The notes under the pieces are model-generated. The model did no database searches. It was not told where the DNA came from and worked only from the letters and a program-made list of their open reading frames with translations. From UBA10348 sp002469915 (lineage in GTDB: Bacteria; Bacteroidota; Rhodothermia; Rhodothermales; UBA10348), in assembly GCA_029249345.1 (NCBI GenBank), contig JAQWHM010000016.1, positions 186,001 to 250,000 of the forward strand: 64,000 nt of DNA, read 5' to 3'. The position numbers and the translations under genes are program-made. This document shows, piece after piece, positions 17,204 through 25,710 of this stretch (positions within the stretch are counted from its first letter, which is position 1; each line of letters opens with the position of its first letter).

Positions 17204-18817
17204 ATGGCAACTGACCGTATTATCATATTTGACACCACGCTTAGGGATGGCGAACAAGCTCCCGGCGCTGCAATGACCATTCCGGAGAAAATCCAGATAG
17301 CGCATCAATTAAGCAAGCTGGGCGTGGATGTGATTGAGGCCGGATTCCCGGTTTCGTCCCCTGCCCAATTTGAAGCCGTGAGGCGTATTGCCTCAGAGGT
17401 TAAAGGGCCTATTATTTGTGGTCTGGCAAGGGCGAAAAAGGCCGATATTGAGGCTGCCGGAGCTGCACTAGAGGGCGGTGAAAAGACCCGTATTCATACG
17501 TTTATTGCTACGAGTGATATCCACTTATCCAGCAAGTTTGCGGATGAGCGATATGGAAAAACATTGGCAGAAAAGCGGGTTCAAATCAAAGAGATGGCGG
17601 TCGAAGCCGTCACTCTGGCTCGGACATTCACGGATGACGTGGAATTTAGCGCTGAGGATGCAGGACGTACGGATACCGATTATTTGTGTGAAGTCGTACA
17701 AGCTACCATCGATGCAGGTGCAACGACCATTAACCTGCCTGATACAACCGGGTATTGTATCTCTGATGAGTATGCAGACTTGATCGGGCGCGTAATCAAG
17801 GGGTGTAAGGTTCCAAAAGGTGTGGTGTTCTCAACCCATTGTCATGATGATCTGGGACTTGCCGTTGCTAACTCGTTAAGCGGGGTGCAGGCTGGAGCAA
17901 GACAGATCGAGTGTACGATAAATGGGATCGGTGAACGGGCAGGAAACGCAGCCCTAGAGGAAGTAGCTATGGCCATCTCTGTTCGGGGGCCACACTTTGA
18001 TCTCACGACTGGAATCCAATCTGAGCTGCTAACTCAAACCTCCAAAATGGTGTCCACGTTTTCTGGGTTCGTGGTGCAGCCGAATAAAGCAATTGTTGGA
18101 AAGAATGCATTCTCTCATGAAGCCGGCATTCATCAGGATGGCGTGCTCAAATCGCGTGAAACCTATGAGATTATGAGAGCCGAAGATGTGGGCCAAACAA
18201 CACAGTCTATCCGATTAGGAAGGCATTCGGGTCGTCATGGTCTGTTTAATAGACTCAACAAGCTAGGTGTAGCTATCAATTCGGCCGAAAAGGATCGTAT
18301 TTATGACGAGTTTACCCAATTGGCAGATCGGAAAAAGGAGATTAATGACCTGGATCTGTACAATTTGGTTCATAATTACACCAATGTGAACAACGATGCT
18401 CACTATTCGCTCGAGGATTTCGGAGTTACCGTAGGTACCAGTAAACATCCTGAAGCCTCTGTTCGCATTCGACATGTTCGCCACGATCAAGTGGTAGAGA
18501 AAGTGGCTACTGGGGACGGACCTATCGACGCCCTGTTCAGGGCAATAGACCATGCTATCAACGAAGGGCATGACCTCATCAACTACACTATTCGATCTAT
18601 TTCGGAAGGGGCAGACGCTTTCGGCGAAGTTTCTGTTCTGATTAGTTTGGGTGGCCCCTGTTTCGCAGGAAAAGCCAGTAGTACAGACGTAGTTCACGCT
18701 TCAGCGGAAGCCTACATGAATGCGTTGAATTCCTTGGCAGCTCATCGCGCAGATCAGGAGTCCATTCAGTTTGTCAATACAGGAATTATGCAGGCCTTTG
18801 ACGGAGGTGTTGAATAA
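17204..18817 (+). CDS. leuA: 2-Isopropylmalate synthase
   Basis: It condenses acetyl-CoA with 2-oxoisovalerate, the first committed step to leucine. The 537-residue product has the HMGL-like TIM barrel with DTTLRDGEQAPGAAM, the metal-binding STHCHDDLGLAVANS, and the C-terminal LeuA allosteric domain (about residues 390-520) that binds leucine. Family length is standard for the bacterial type. The gene begins 12 bases after leuB, and leuC begins 2 bases after its stop. Confidence 0.96.
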   Translation: MATDRIIIFDTTLRDGEQAPGAAMTIPEKIQIAHQLSKLGVDVIEAGFPVSSPAQFEAVRRIASEVKGPIICGLARAKKADIEAAGAALEGGEKTRIHTFIATSDIHLSSKFADERYGKTLAEKRVQIKEMAVEAVTLARTFTDDVEFSAEDAGRTDTDYLCEVVQATIDAGATTINLPDTTGYCISDEYADLIGRVIKGCKVPKGVVFSTHCHDDLGLAVANSLSGVQAGARQIECTINGIGERAGNAALEEVAMAISVRGPHFDLTTGIQSELLTQTSKMVSTFSGFVVQPNKAIVGKNAFSHEAGIHQDGVLKSRETYEIMRAEDVGQTTQSIRLGRHSGRHGLFNRLNKLGVAINSAEKDRIYDEFTQLADRKKEINDLDLYNLVHNYTNVNNDAHYSLEDFGVTVGTSKHPEASVRIRHVRHDQVVEKVATGDGPIDALFRAIDHAINEGHDLINYTIRSISEGADAFGEVSVLISLGGPCFAGKASSTDVVHASAEAYMNALNSLAAHRADQESIQFVNTGIMQAFDGGVE

Positions 18818-18819
18818 GA

Positions 18820-20118
18820 ATGGGACAAACGATTACGCAGAAGATTCTGGCTGGGCACGCAGGTCGAGACCGAGTCGCTCCGGGAGAGAATATTTGGGTG
18901 GATGTGGACATTCTCATGACCCATGATGTGTGTGGACCGCCTACGATTGAAATCTTCAAGCGTGAGTTTGGCGAGCAGGCTAAGGTTTGGGATAAAGACA
19001 AACTGGTCATCATGCCCGACCATTACATCTTCACGGAAGACCCTCATGCGATGCGAAATATCGAATTGCTACGGGCGTTCGCCAGTGAACACGACCTGCC
19101 TCATTACTTTGATGTAGGAACGAGTAGGTACAAAGGGGTCTGCCATGTAGCCCTTGCAGAAGAAGGTTTCAACCGTCCCGGAAATGTTCTTTTTGGAACA
19201 GATAGTCACACCTGCACCTCTGGTGCATTTGGTCTTTTTTCGACCGGAGTCGGAAATACGGACGCGGCTCTCATCATGGGAACGGGAAAGATTTGGGTGA
19301 AAGTCCCTGAAACCATGCGCTTCGTGTTCGAAGGAGCGCTTCCACCTTATCTCATGGCCAAGGATCTCATTCTTTCGGTGATCGGTGATATTGGTTTTGA
19401 GGGTGGTACGTATCGGACATTGGAGTTTGACGGACAGGCTGTGTTCGATCTTTCCATGGAAGAGCGTATGACGTTGACCAATATGGCGATTGAAGCAGGC
19501 GGAAAGAACGGCATTATTGCTCCGGACGAAAAGACGTTCGATTACGTTCGAACAAGAACGGATGCGACTTTCAATCCCATTTACCGGGATGAAAATGCCG
19601 TTTATCATACCGAGCGGGTATACGATGTATCCAAAATGGAGCCCGTAGTGGCTAAGCCACACCGACCGGACAATCGAGCCACCGTCACGGAAGTAGCGGG
19701 CACCAAGCTCGACCGTGCTTATATCGGAAGCTGTACGGGTGGTAAGTACGAGGACTTTTTGGCCGCAGCAAAAATCCTGGAAGGCAACGAGGTTCAAGTT
19801 GACACGTTTGTCGTTCCTGCGAGTACGGAAGTCTCTCGTCAGCTCCGGGAAAAAACGTTAAATGGTAAGACCATTTGGCAGGTCTTCCTTGATGCCGGTT
19901 GTAAAATGGGTCATGCATCATGCGGAGCTTGCTTAGGTGGTCCGGTAGATACGTTTGGTCGTACCCACGGTACGGAAGTGGTCATTTCTACGACTAACAG
20001 GAATTTCCCGGGTCGAATGGGGTCCAAAGAGGCTGCTGTCTATCTCGCTTCACCGTTGACCGTCGCAGCATCCGCCATTCACGGTAAGATCACTGATCCC
20101 AGAGAGGTGCTTGTATGA
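18820..20118 (+). CDS. leuC: 3-Isopropylmalate dehydratase large subunit
   Basis: With LeuD it isomerises 2- to 3-isopropylmalate via an Fe-S cluster. The 432-residue product is shorter than the enteric form and matches the archaeal/homoaconitase-like subgroup. Cluster Cys residues are in GSCTGG and HASCGACLGG, and the substrate region GTDSHTCTSGAFG is intact. A homoaconitase activity cannot be excluded from sequence, but location between leuA and leuD argues for leucine synthesis. It overlaps leuD by 4 bases. Confidence 0.95.
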   Translation: MGQTITQKILAGHAGRDRVAPGENIWVDVDILMTHDVCGPPTIEIFKREFGEQAKVWDKDKLVIMPDHYIFTEDPHAMRNIELLRAFASEHDLPHYFDVGTSRYKGVCHVALAEEGFNRPGNVLFGTDSHTCTSGAFGLFSTGVGNTDAALIMGTGKIWVKVPETMRFVFEGALPPYLMAKDLILSVIGDIGFEGGTYRTLEFDGQAVFDLSMEERMTLTNMAIEAGGKNGIIAPDEKTFDYVRTRTDATFNPIYRDENAVYHTERVYDVSKMEPVVAKPHRPDNRATVTEVAGTKLDRAYIGSCTGGKYEDFLAAAKILEGNEVQVDTFVVPASTEVSRQLREKTLNGKTIWQVFLDAGCKMGHASCGACLGGPVDTFGRTHGTEVVISTTNRNFPGRMGSKEAAVYLASPLTVAASAIHGKITDPREVLV

Positions 20119-20678
20119 AAGATGTGATCAAGGGGTTGGCTTACGTTGTCGGAGATTCGATCGATACCGATCAGATTATTCCAGCATCTCATCTGGTCTA
20201 CAGTATGAGCATTCCGGATGAACGAAAAATATATGGGCGTTATGCACTAAGTGGATTGCCCACTGCAGATCAGGGCTTACCGGATGGGAATATCCCATTT
20301 ACGGAAGAAGACGCCTACGAGAGTTCGTTCAAGATTATTATTGCCGGCACTAATTTTGGCTGTGGCTCCTCGCGAGAACATGCTCCTTTCGCGCTAATGG
20401 TTGCTGGGGCTGAAGCGGTAATCGCTGAGTCGTATGCTCGGATTTTTTATCGCAATTCGGTCGATGGCGGATTTCTCGTTCCTTTCGAAAGCCGGGAGCG
20501 TCTTATTGACTCCATTCGGACTGGAGACTTGCTAACTATTGATAGCAAAAGTGGAATCATGACTAACGAAACGCAAGGAGTAGAGATTTTACTTAATCCT
20601 CTTGGTGATGTAGCTGATATTTTAAAAGCTGGAAATGTATTCGAATACGCTCGGCAAGCAGGGCTTATGCCCAAATAG
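20115..20678 (+). CDS. leuD: 3-Isopropylmalate dehydratase small subunit
   Basis: The 187-residue swivel subunit provides substrate recognition for LeuC. It contains the family signature GTNFGCGSSREHAPFAL and the opening DSIDTDQIIPA. The start ATG overlaps the leuC stop in an ATGA arrangement, so the two are probably translationally coupled. The length lies between the short archaeal and longer enteric forms, in keeping with the shorter LeuC. Confidence 0.95.
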   Translation: MKDVIKGLAYVVGDSIDTDQIIPASHLVYSMSIPDERKIYGRYALSGLPTADQGLPDGNIPFTEEDAYESSFKIIIAGTNFGCGSSREHAPFALMVAGAEAVIAESYARIFYRNSVDGGFLVPFESRERLIDSIRTGDLLTIDSKSGIMTNETQGVEILLNPLGDVADILKAGNVFEYARQAGLMPK

Positions 20679-20681
20679 CGT

Positions 20682-21017
20682 ATGCCTCCTTCTACTCAGC
20701 TTTCTCGCGCAGACGAAATCTTAATGATTGTCATATTCGTTCTGGGCATTGATGCCTTTAGTACGACTATTCGGCAGGAGGTCGTGCGTCGGTCCAAGAA
20801 AAAGATTTCAGTCGGTAGCTTGTGGGTGTCTCTTGATCAGCTTGCCAAACGAGACTATATCCGAAAACGAACGTCTGATGCTGAGGAAAAGTCGGGAGGA
20901 CGTCCGCGGGTGTATTATTCCGTTACTCCGAAGGGAATCCAGGCCCTCAAACGCACGCGACGTTTTCAAGAACGCCTGTGGAAATCAGTGCCTGATTTGG
21001 ACACGTACGAAGCTTAG
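20682..21017 (+). CDS. PadR-like winged-helix transcriptional regulator
   Basis: The 111-residue product fits a PadR-type winged helix: an N-terminal helix (ADEILMIVIFVLG), a recognition region with VGSLWVSLDQLAKRDYIRKR, and the wing GGRPRVYYSVTPKGIQAL. The C-terminal dimerisation helix is short. It starts 3 bases after the leuD stop, so it is co-transcribed with the ilv-leu genes, and it is the last gene before the arg leader. It could report on either operon, but its target and effector are unknown. Confidence 0.82.
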   Translation: MPPSTQLSRADEILMIVIFVLGIDAFSTTIRQEVVRRSKKKISVGSLWVSLDQLAKRDYIRKRTSDAEEKSGGRPRVYYSVTPKGIQALKRTRRFQERLWKSVPDLDTYEA

Positions 21018-21041
21018 ATTTTTGTTTTGATGAGTTTGGAC

Positions 21042-21071
21042 TTGATTGCGACACCCAAGTAGACGTATTTT
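21042..21071 (+). promoter_or_regulatory. Putative promoter of the arg operon
   Basis: TTGATT (21042-21047) and TATTTT (21066-21071) are spaced by 18 bases, and the latter reads TATTTTCG, close to the TAnnTTTG -7 element of Bacteroidota. Transcription would begin only a few bases before the leader ATG at 21080, implying a nearly leaderless message. A start further upstream near the end of padR, or read-through from the leu operon, is possible. Confidence 0.3.
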
Positions 21072-21079
21072 CGCCAGCC

Positions 21080-21175
21080 ATGACCAGAAACGCACATAGC
21101 TTCTTCCGTCTCCGACGACGAGTACGACGTTTGTCCAAGAGGACATACGGAAGCGCCGCGCGTGCTCTGGCCTGA
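21080..21175 (+). CDS. Arginine-rich leader peptide (31 residues)
   Basis: This short ORF lies between the padR-like gene and argG. Residues 10-17 are RLRRRVRR, so six of eight codons specify Arg: CGT, three consecutive CGA, a further CGA, and CGT. Further Arg codons are at 3, 21 and 28, giving nine of 31. The ORF overlaps RNA segments that can form either a hairpin within the leader or an antiterminator, and is followed by a strong terminator 26 bases after its stop. This is the layout expected of a peptide whose translation reports on charged Arg-tRNA. No Shine-Dalgarno site is visible. A chance ORF is unlikely given the Arg tract and matching stems. Confidence 0.8.
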   Translation: MTRNAHSFFRLRRRVRRLSKRTYGSAARALA

Positions 21176-21228
21176 CTAGATCAGACTTGTAGCTCGATGT
21201 AAGCGTCGTTCCGTATGGAATGACGCTT
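21103..21228 (+). promoter_or_regulatory. Arginine-responsive transcription attenuator (1:2, 2:3, 3:4 stems)
   Basis: Segment 1 CTTCCGT (21103-21109) pairs with segment 2 ACGGAAG (21147-21153). Segment 2 in the form CATACGGAA (21144-21152) pairs with segment 3 TTCCGTATG (21209-21217), a 9-bp antiterminator. Segment 3 also belongs to the 5' arm and loop of the terminator 21201-21228. Stalling at the Arg codons (21107-21130) would cover segment 1 and leave segment 2 free to capture segment 3, allowing transcription of argG. Unimpeded translation would let 1:2 re-form behind the ribosome and the terminator form. The pairings are read directly; the regulatory logic is inferred from known amino acid attenuators. 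Confidence 0.75.
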
Positions 21229-21235
21229 TTTTTTT
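21201..21235 (+). terminator. Intrinsic terminator in the arg leader
   Basis: AAGCGTCGTTCC (21201-21212) and GGAATGACGCTT (21217-21228) form a 12-bp stem with one G-U pair and a GTAT loop, followed by an uninterrupted run of nine T (21227-21235). It lies 38 bases before the argG start, so it can act as attenuator for arg and as the end of the ilv-leu-padR transcript. Confidence 0.9.
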
Positions 21236-21273
21236 GCCCAATTCTCAGTTTCACTTTTTCATTTACGAATACC

Positions 21274-22482
21274 ATGTCCATAGTAGTTGCCTTCAGTGGA
21301 GGTCTAGACACCTCGTTTTGTGTGCCCTATCTGAAGGAAGAGTATGATTGCCCCATTTATACTGTAACCGTGAACACGGGCGGTATAACAAAAGAGGAGT
21401 GTGCCCAGATAGAAGCCCGGGCCATAGAACTGGGATCCGAAGGTCACTTTCTTGTTGATGCGCGTAGCCATCTTTTCGAGCGATCTATTCAGTATTTGAT
21501 TAAAGGCAACGTGCTGCGCGGAGAATTATATCCTCTTTGTGTTGGACCTGATCGGGTGGTGCAAGCCGAGGCCCTGGTAGAAAAGGCCCGAGAACTCGGT
21601 GCAGACACCGTGGCCCATGGCTCTACAGGGGCTGGTAATGATCAGATTCGTTTCGATGTAGCCCTTGGCGTACTGGGTGATGACCTGAAGATCCTAACGC
21701 CCATTCGGGATTTAGCCTTGACGCGAGAATACACTACAGAATGGTTGACCTCTAGAGGATTTGAGGTTTCAGCGTCTACGACCACCTATTCGATTAACAC
21801 CGGCCTGTGGGGGGTGACCGTTGGTGGGAAAGAGACCCTGTCTACGGAAGCGCCTCTACCGCCAGAAGCATGGCCCACCTTCGGCCCAGAAAGTGCTCCA
21901 GACACGCCGGATACGATTGAAATTGGTTTCGAAAAGGGTATTCCCGTTTCTATTAATGGAGAGACTGCCTCACCTGTAGACCTTATCGAATCCCTGAATG
22001 CCTTGGGTGAAAAACATGCGGTAGGTCGTGCCATTCACGTCGGAGATACCATCCTAGGCATTAAAGGCCGGGTGGGATTTCAGGCGGGTGCCGCCGCCAT
22101 CTTGATTTCAGCACATCGCGAATTGGAGAAAACAGTGTTGTCGCGCTGGCAACAGTATCACAAAACTCAGTTGGGTCAATTCTACGGAATGATGCTCCAT
22201 GAAGCTCAGTATTTCGATCCTGCTCTCAGAGACATTGAAGCCTTTCTGGATTCATCTCAACATACCGTAACAGGCCGTGTTACCGTTCAGTTGTTCAAAG
22301 GTGGTGTCCACATTTTAGGGACATCAAGTCCGCATTCCCTTTTCGACACCGGCGTGGCTACGTACGGTGAGACAAATGAATTGTGGGACGGCCGGGATGC
22401 CCGTGGTTTTGCCCGTATTTTGGGTCTTCAATCGTTACTTACGCATCGGGTCCGTTCCTCTGTATCTGAAGGAGACGAATAA
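21274..22482 (+). CDS. argG: Argininosuccinate synthase
   Basis: It joins citrulline and aspartate with ATP. The 402-residue product starts MSIVVAFSGGLDTSFC, which contains the PP-loop SGGLDTS, and has the AHGSTGAGNDQIRFD block that binds citrulline and aspartate. The ATG at 21274 was chosen because the PP-loop normally lies within ten residues of the start; longer forms would translate the terminator. It is first in an eight-gene operon behind the attenuator. Its TAA overlaps the next ATG by one base. Confidence 0.96.
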   Translation: MSIVVAFSGGLDTSFCVPYLKEEYDCPIYTVTVNTGGITKEECAQIEARAIELGSEGHFLVDARSHLFERSIQYLIKGNVLRGELYPLCVGPDRVVQAEALVEKARELGADTVAHGSTGAGNDQIRFDVALGVLGDDLKILTPIRDLALTREYTTEWLTSRGFEVSASTTTYSINTGLWGVTVGGKETLSTEAPLPPEAWPTFGPESAPDTPDTIEIGFEKGIPVSINGETASPVDLIESLNALGEKHAVGRAIHVGDTILGIKGRVGFQAGAAAILISAHRELEKTVLSRWQQYHKTQLGQFYGMMLHEAQYFDPALRDIEAFLDSSQHTVTGRVTVQLFKGGVHILGTSSPHSLFDTGVATYGETNELWDGRDARGFARILGLQSLLTHRVRSSVSEGDE

Positions 22483-23543
22483 TGAATACTATCCAAGTAG
22501 AATACGTGTGTTCGACGGCAGCTAAGACGGGATTGGTCAGAGAGGTTTCCGTGTCTGACTACGTCGTCCCACAGGAAGGCTATTGCGTTGTGGTAGAGGC
22601 TTTAGAGTCTAAAGCGATTTACAATCAAATTGAATGCTCCGATGGAGAGTTTAGGACGATCGCCAAAGGAGATGTTTTCATCGGAGTCTTGGGCGAAAGA
22701 AAGGCCCTGAAAGGGTATAGCGGACAAGTGCCCAGAGCCGCCCTTCCGGGAGATACGCTTCATGTCCTTAACTTGGGTGGAATCATCGGCACGTGTACGA
22801 GCGACCATCCTGAGCTGGGTCCAGCCTTGCAGGTTAAAGTCGTGGGTGCTGCTATGGTAGAATCCGAAGGAATGTGGGTCCATGCCAGGTTGCAGGATCA
22901 TGCTATTCCACTCGTAGAAACCCTGACGTCGTCGGCTCCGCTCATATTTGTTGGCGGCACGGCGATGGATACAGGCAAAACGTGGGCGGCGTGTGAATTG
23001 GTTCAGCGACTCACGCGAGCTGGATATCGCGTGGCAGCAGCAAAGGCTACCGGTGCTTCCTTGATGAGAGATGTTCGACTCATTGAACGCCACGGCGCTG
23101 TGGCCACAGCTACTTTTACCGACACAGGAATCGTTTGCTCAGCATCCAAGACGATGGCTCAAAACGTAAAGGGCATTATCAAGCATTTATGTGATACAGC
23201 CGACCCCGACGTCATCGTCATTGAACTCGGTGATGGTATTATCGGGTATTATGGTGTTGATGAGTTGTTACAGGACAAGGAATTACAATCTTTTTGCGCG
23301 GCCCATATCGTGACCGGCGTGGATTTAGCGGGCGTCTGGGCGGCGCAAACGCTGTACAAAGACCGATTCCATGCCCAAATCGCTTTGGTCACAGGCCCTG
23401 TCACGGATAATGGAGTGGGATGTCAGTATATCCGGCAGGTGATGGGAATTCCTGCTATTAATGCGCGCAAAGACCCCGGTGAAATGGGGAAATTGATTGC
23501 TAACCTGTTACCTGAACCGAGAAATAGGGAGGTTGAAGCATGA
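22482..23543 (+). CDS. P-loop protein, DUF1611/BioD-like, embedded in the arg operon
   Basis: The 353-residue product has two parts. Residues 1-140 look beta-rich with no motif I recognise. Residues 150-350 form a P-loop domain with VGGTAMDTGKTWAA (loop at 159-167), resembling the GTD..VGK.T loop of DUF1611 proteins and dethiobiotin synthetase, and a later VIVIELGDGIIGYYG block where DUF1611 members have an EGQG-type motif. It overlaps argG by one base and argC by four, so it is made with the arginine enzymes. The operon lacks an N-acylglutamate synthase. Since a DUF1611 protein (DgcN) has been reported, as I recall, to N-acetylate D-glutamate, this gene may supply that step. That is inference. 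Confidence 0.6.
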   Translation: MNTIQVEYVCSTAAKTGLVREVSVSDYVVPQEGYCVVVEALESKAIYNQIECSDGEFRTIAKGDVFIGVLGERKALKGYSGQVPRAALPGDTLHVLNLGGIIGTCTSDHPELGPALQVKVVGAAMVESEGMWVHARLQDHAIPLVETLTSSAPLIFVGGTAMDTGKTWAACELVQRLTRAGYRVAAAKATGASLMRDVRLIERHGAVATATFTDTGIVCSASKTMAQNVKGIIKHLCDTADPDVIVIELGDGIIGYYGVDELLQDKELQSFCAAHIVTGVDLAGVWAAQTLYKDRFHAQIALVTGPVTDNGVGCQYIRQVMGIPAINARKDPGEMGKLIANLLPEPRNREVEA

Positions 23544-24520
23544 TTCAGACGGCCATTTTGCACGGCGCAGGGTACGTCGGTAGAAAGCTTATCGAACAGG
23601 TCTTAGTTCATCCTGAACTAGAGCTAGTAGCTGTTACCAGCCGTTCGCATGCGGGTGAGCCCATATGGGCTGCGCACAAGCACCTTCGCGCGCAATCGCC
23701 TGTTCACTTTACTTCTAGCTTGGACATGGAGGTCGATTTGGTTTTCGTGGCGGCAGGTCACGGACAGGGGGCTGCAGCCGTTTCTGAGCTAAGAAACTCG
23801 GGGTTCAACGGGTTGGTGATTGATATGAGTGCTGATTTCAGGCTTGCAGACCCGCAGACTTATCTGGAGCGTTATGAGGTTGAGCATCCAAGGCCAGACT
23901 TGCTTTCTGATGCTTGGTATGGCCTACCTGAAATTACCGGTCCCCCTCCTAAGGGCACCACCCTCATTGCTAATCCAGGGTGTTTCGCATCCGCAATTTC
24001 ATTGGCCTTGTATCCACTTTCTCAAGCCGGACTTAGCTCGCACGTTTCAGTGATGGCCCTCACTGGGGCATCTGGCTCAGGTGCGTTGGCCAAAGCCGGA
24101 ACGCATTATCCGAGTCGGGCCGGAAATGTAAAGGCCTACAAGGTGCTGGAGCATCAGCATGAAGCGGAGATAGATGAGATGGCTCCCGGTATTTCATATT
24201 CATTTGTACCCGTTTCTGGTCCTTTTACAAGTGGTATCTGGGGCACCGCGCAGTTCTCCGAGAAAAATATCGATCTCGCAGCCCAGTATCATGCGGCCTA
24301 TGATGATCACCCGTTAATCCGACTGTGGCCGGGTCAAATCCCCGAGCTTCACTGGAGTGTGGGTTCTCCATTTACGGATATTGGCTGGATCCAGAAAGGA
24401 AACCAGTGGGTTGTCGGCTTCGCTATTGATAATTTGATGAAAGGGGCCGCCACACAAGCCATCCAGAACGCCAACCTGGCTCTGGGTTTTTCTGAAACAA
24501 CAGGACTATTTCACGTCTGA
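23540..24520 (+). CDS. argC: N-acetyl(acyl)-gamma-glutamyl-phosphate reductase
   Basis: It reduces N-acylglutamyl phosphate to the semialdehyde with NADPH. The 326-residue product has the N-terminal Rossmann motif LHGAGYVGRKLIE and the active-site Cys in LIANPGCFASAISLAL. The type 1 ArgC length is normal. The start overlaps the preceding stop (ATGA), and argD follows after 11 bases. Whether the acyl group is acetyl or succinyl cannot be told from sequence. Confidence 0.95.
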   Translation: MIQTAILHGAGYVGRKLIEQVLVHPELELVAVTSRSHAGEPIWAAHKHLRAQSPVHFTSSLDMEVDLVFVAAGHGQGAAAVSELRNSGFNGLVIDMSADFRLADPQTYLERYEVEHPRPDLLSDAWYGLPEITGPPPKGTTLIANPGCFASAISLALYPLSQAGLSSHVSVMALTGASGSGALAKAGTHYPSRAGNVKAYKVLEHQHEAEIDEMAPGISYSFVPVSGPFTSGIWGTAQFSEKNIDLAAQYHAAYDDHPLIRLWPGQIPELHWSVGSPFTDIGWIQKGNQWVVGFAIDNLMKGAATQAIQNANLALGFSETTGLFHV

Positions 24521-24531
24521 TACCGAACACA

Positions 24532-25710
24532 ATGCACATGACATCAGCAGACTGGATGGAGCTCGAAGAAAGCACGCAGCTCAAGACATACAATAAATGG
24601 CCTGTTCCTCTCGTAAAGGCGGAAGGTGCTTGGGTCGAAGACGTAGAGGGAAATCGGTTTCTGGATCTGTACGGAGGGCATTGCGTCGCTTTCCTCGGCC
24701 ATAATCATCCTAATGTGGTTGCTGCCATTAAGGATCAGGCCGATAAGATTTTGTTTTACTCCAATGCGGTGTATGCGCCCGTTCGGGCGCGCGCCTCGAA
24801 GCTGCTCTCTGATTTAGCGCCCGAGGGAATGGATCGAGTCTTTTTTGTTAACTCGGGAGCAGAGGCTAACGAAGCGGCTATGAAAATGGCTCGTAAAGCG
24901 ACTGGTCGCACGGATATTGTTTCCGTCGAAGGTGACTTCCACGGTAGGACGTTGGGTGCGCTGGCAACAACGTGGCAAGCAAAGTATCGGCAAGGCTATG
25001 AAGGTTCTTTTGCGCCCGTCCACTTCGTGCCTTTTGGCGATGCTGAAGCAACCTGTAAGGTCATTTTGGATGTGAAACCGGCAGCCGTGATCATTGAGCC
25101 AATTCAATCCATGCAGGGCATGCGAACCGCGCCAAAGTCCTATTTCCAAGCGCTTTCAGCAGCCTGTAAGGAAGCCGGATCGCTTCTGATCATGGATGAA
25201 GTTCAAACAGGGATAGGGCGAACGGGTCAGTTCACTTACAGCGATGTGCTCGGTATTGAGGCCGATATGATTACGTTGGCCAAGAGTCTGGGCGGTGGCG
25301 TTCCAGTGAGCGCGGTTCTTATTCGAAATGCGGTGGCGGACACGGTGAAGTTTGGTGATCAAGGGACGACGTTTGGTGGGGGTATGCTGGCTATGGCGGC
25401 CGTAGAAGCCGTCCTTCAGACGGTTGTTGACGAGGATTTATCAGCGAAAGCGCTCTCCATTTTCGATCAGATGGTCGTAGGATGTGATGCGCGCGGTATT
25501 TGTTACCAGGGTGCTGGTTGTTTGATCGGAATCCATTTTGGTCAGCCGGTGGCACCAATTGTGGTAGGTCTTCGAAAGCGTGGTATTCTAGTCGGTGGGT
25601 CTGCTGATCCTCAAATTATGCGGCTCATGCCACCAGCGGTCGTCTCAGCGGAAGAGATCGATCTGTTTTTCACCCATCTGGATGATGTTCTGGAAGAGGT
25701 TAAAGCGTGA
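24532..25710 (+). CDS. argD: Acetylornithine aminotransferase
   Basis: This PLP enzyme converts N-acylglutamate semialdehyde to N-acylornithine. The 392-residue class III aminotransferase shows the NSGAEANEAAMKMARKATGR phosphate-binding region, the DEVQTGIGRTGQFTYS Asp block and the Schiff-base Lys in LAKSLGGGVPVSAV. Two ATGs lie three codons apart at the start, and the first is taken. GABA and ornithine aminotransferases are relatives, but the operon context decides the role. Confidence 0.95.
   Translation: MHMTSADWMELEESTQLKTYNKWPVPLVKAEGAWVEDVEGNRFLDLYGGHCVAFLGHNHPNVVAAIKDQADKILFYSNAVYAPVRARASKLLSDLAPEGMDRVFFVNSGAEANEAAMKMARKATGRTDIVSVEGDFHGRTLGALATTWQAKYRQGYEGSFAPVHFVPFGDAEATCKVILDVKPAAVIIEPIQSMQGMRTAPKSYFQALSAACKEAGSLLIMDEVQTGIGRTGQFTYSDVLGIEADMITLAKSLGGGVPVSAVLIRNAVADTVKFGDQGTTFGGGMLAMAAVEAVLQTVVDEDLSAKALSIFDQMVVGCDARGICYQGAGCLIGIHFGQPVAPIVVGLRKRGILVGGSADPQIMRLMPPAVVSAEEIDLFFTHLDDVLEEVKA

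Noticed and set aside
19069..19797. 242-codon antisense ORF in leuC
   Set aside because: It is antisense to well-conserved leuC and has no domain motif.
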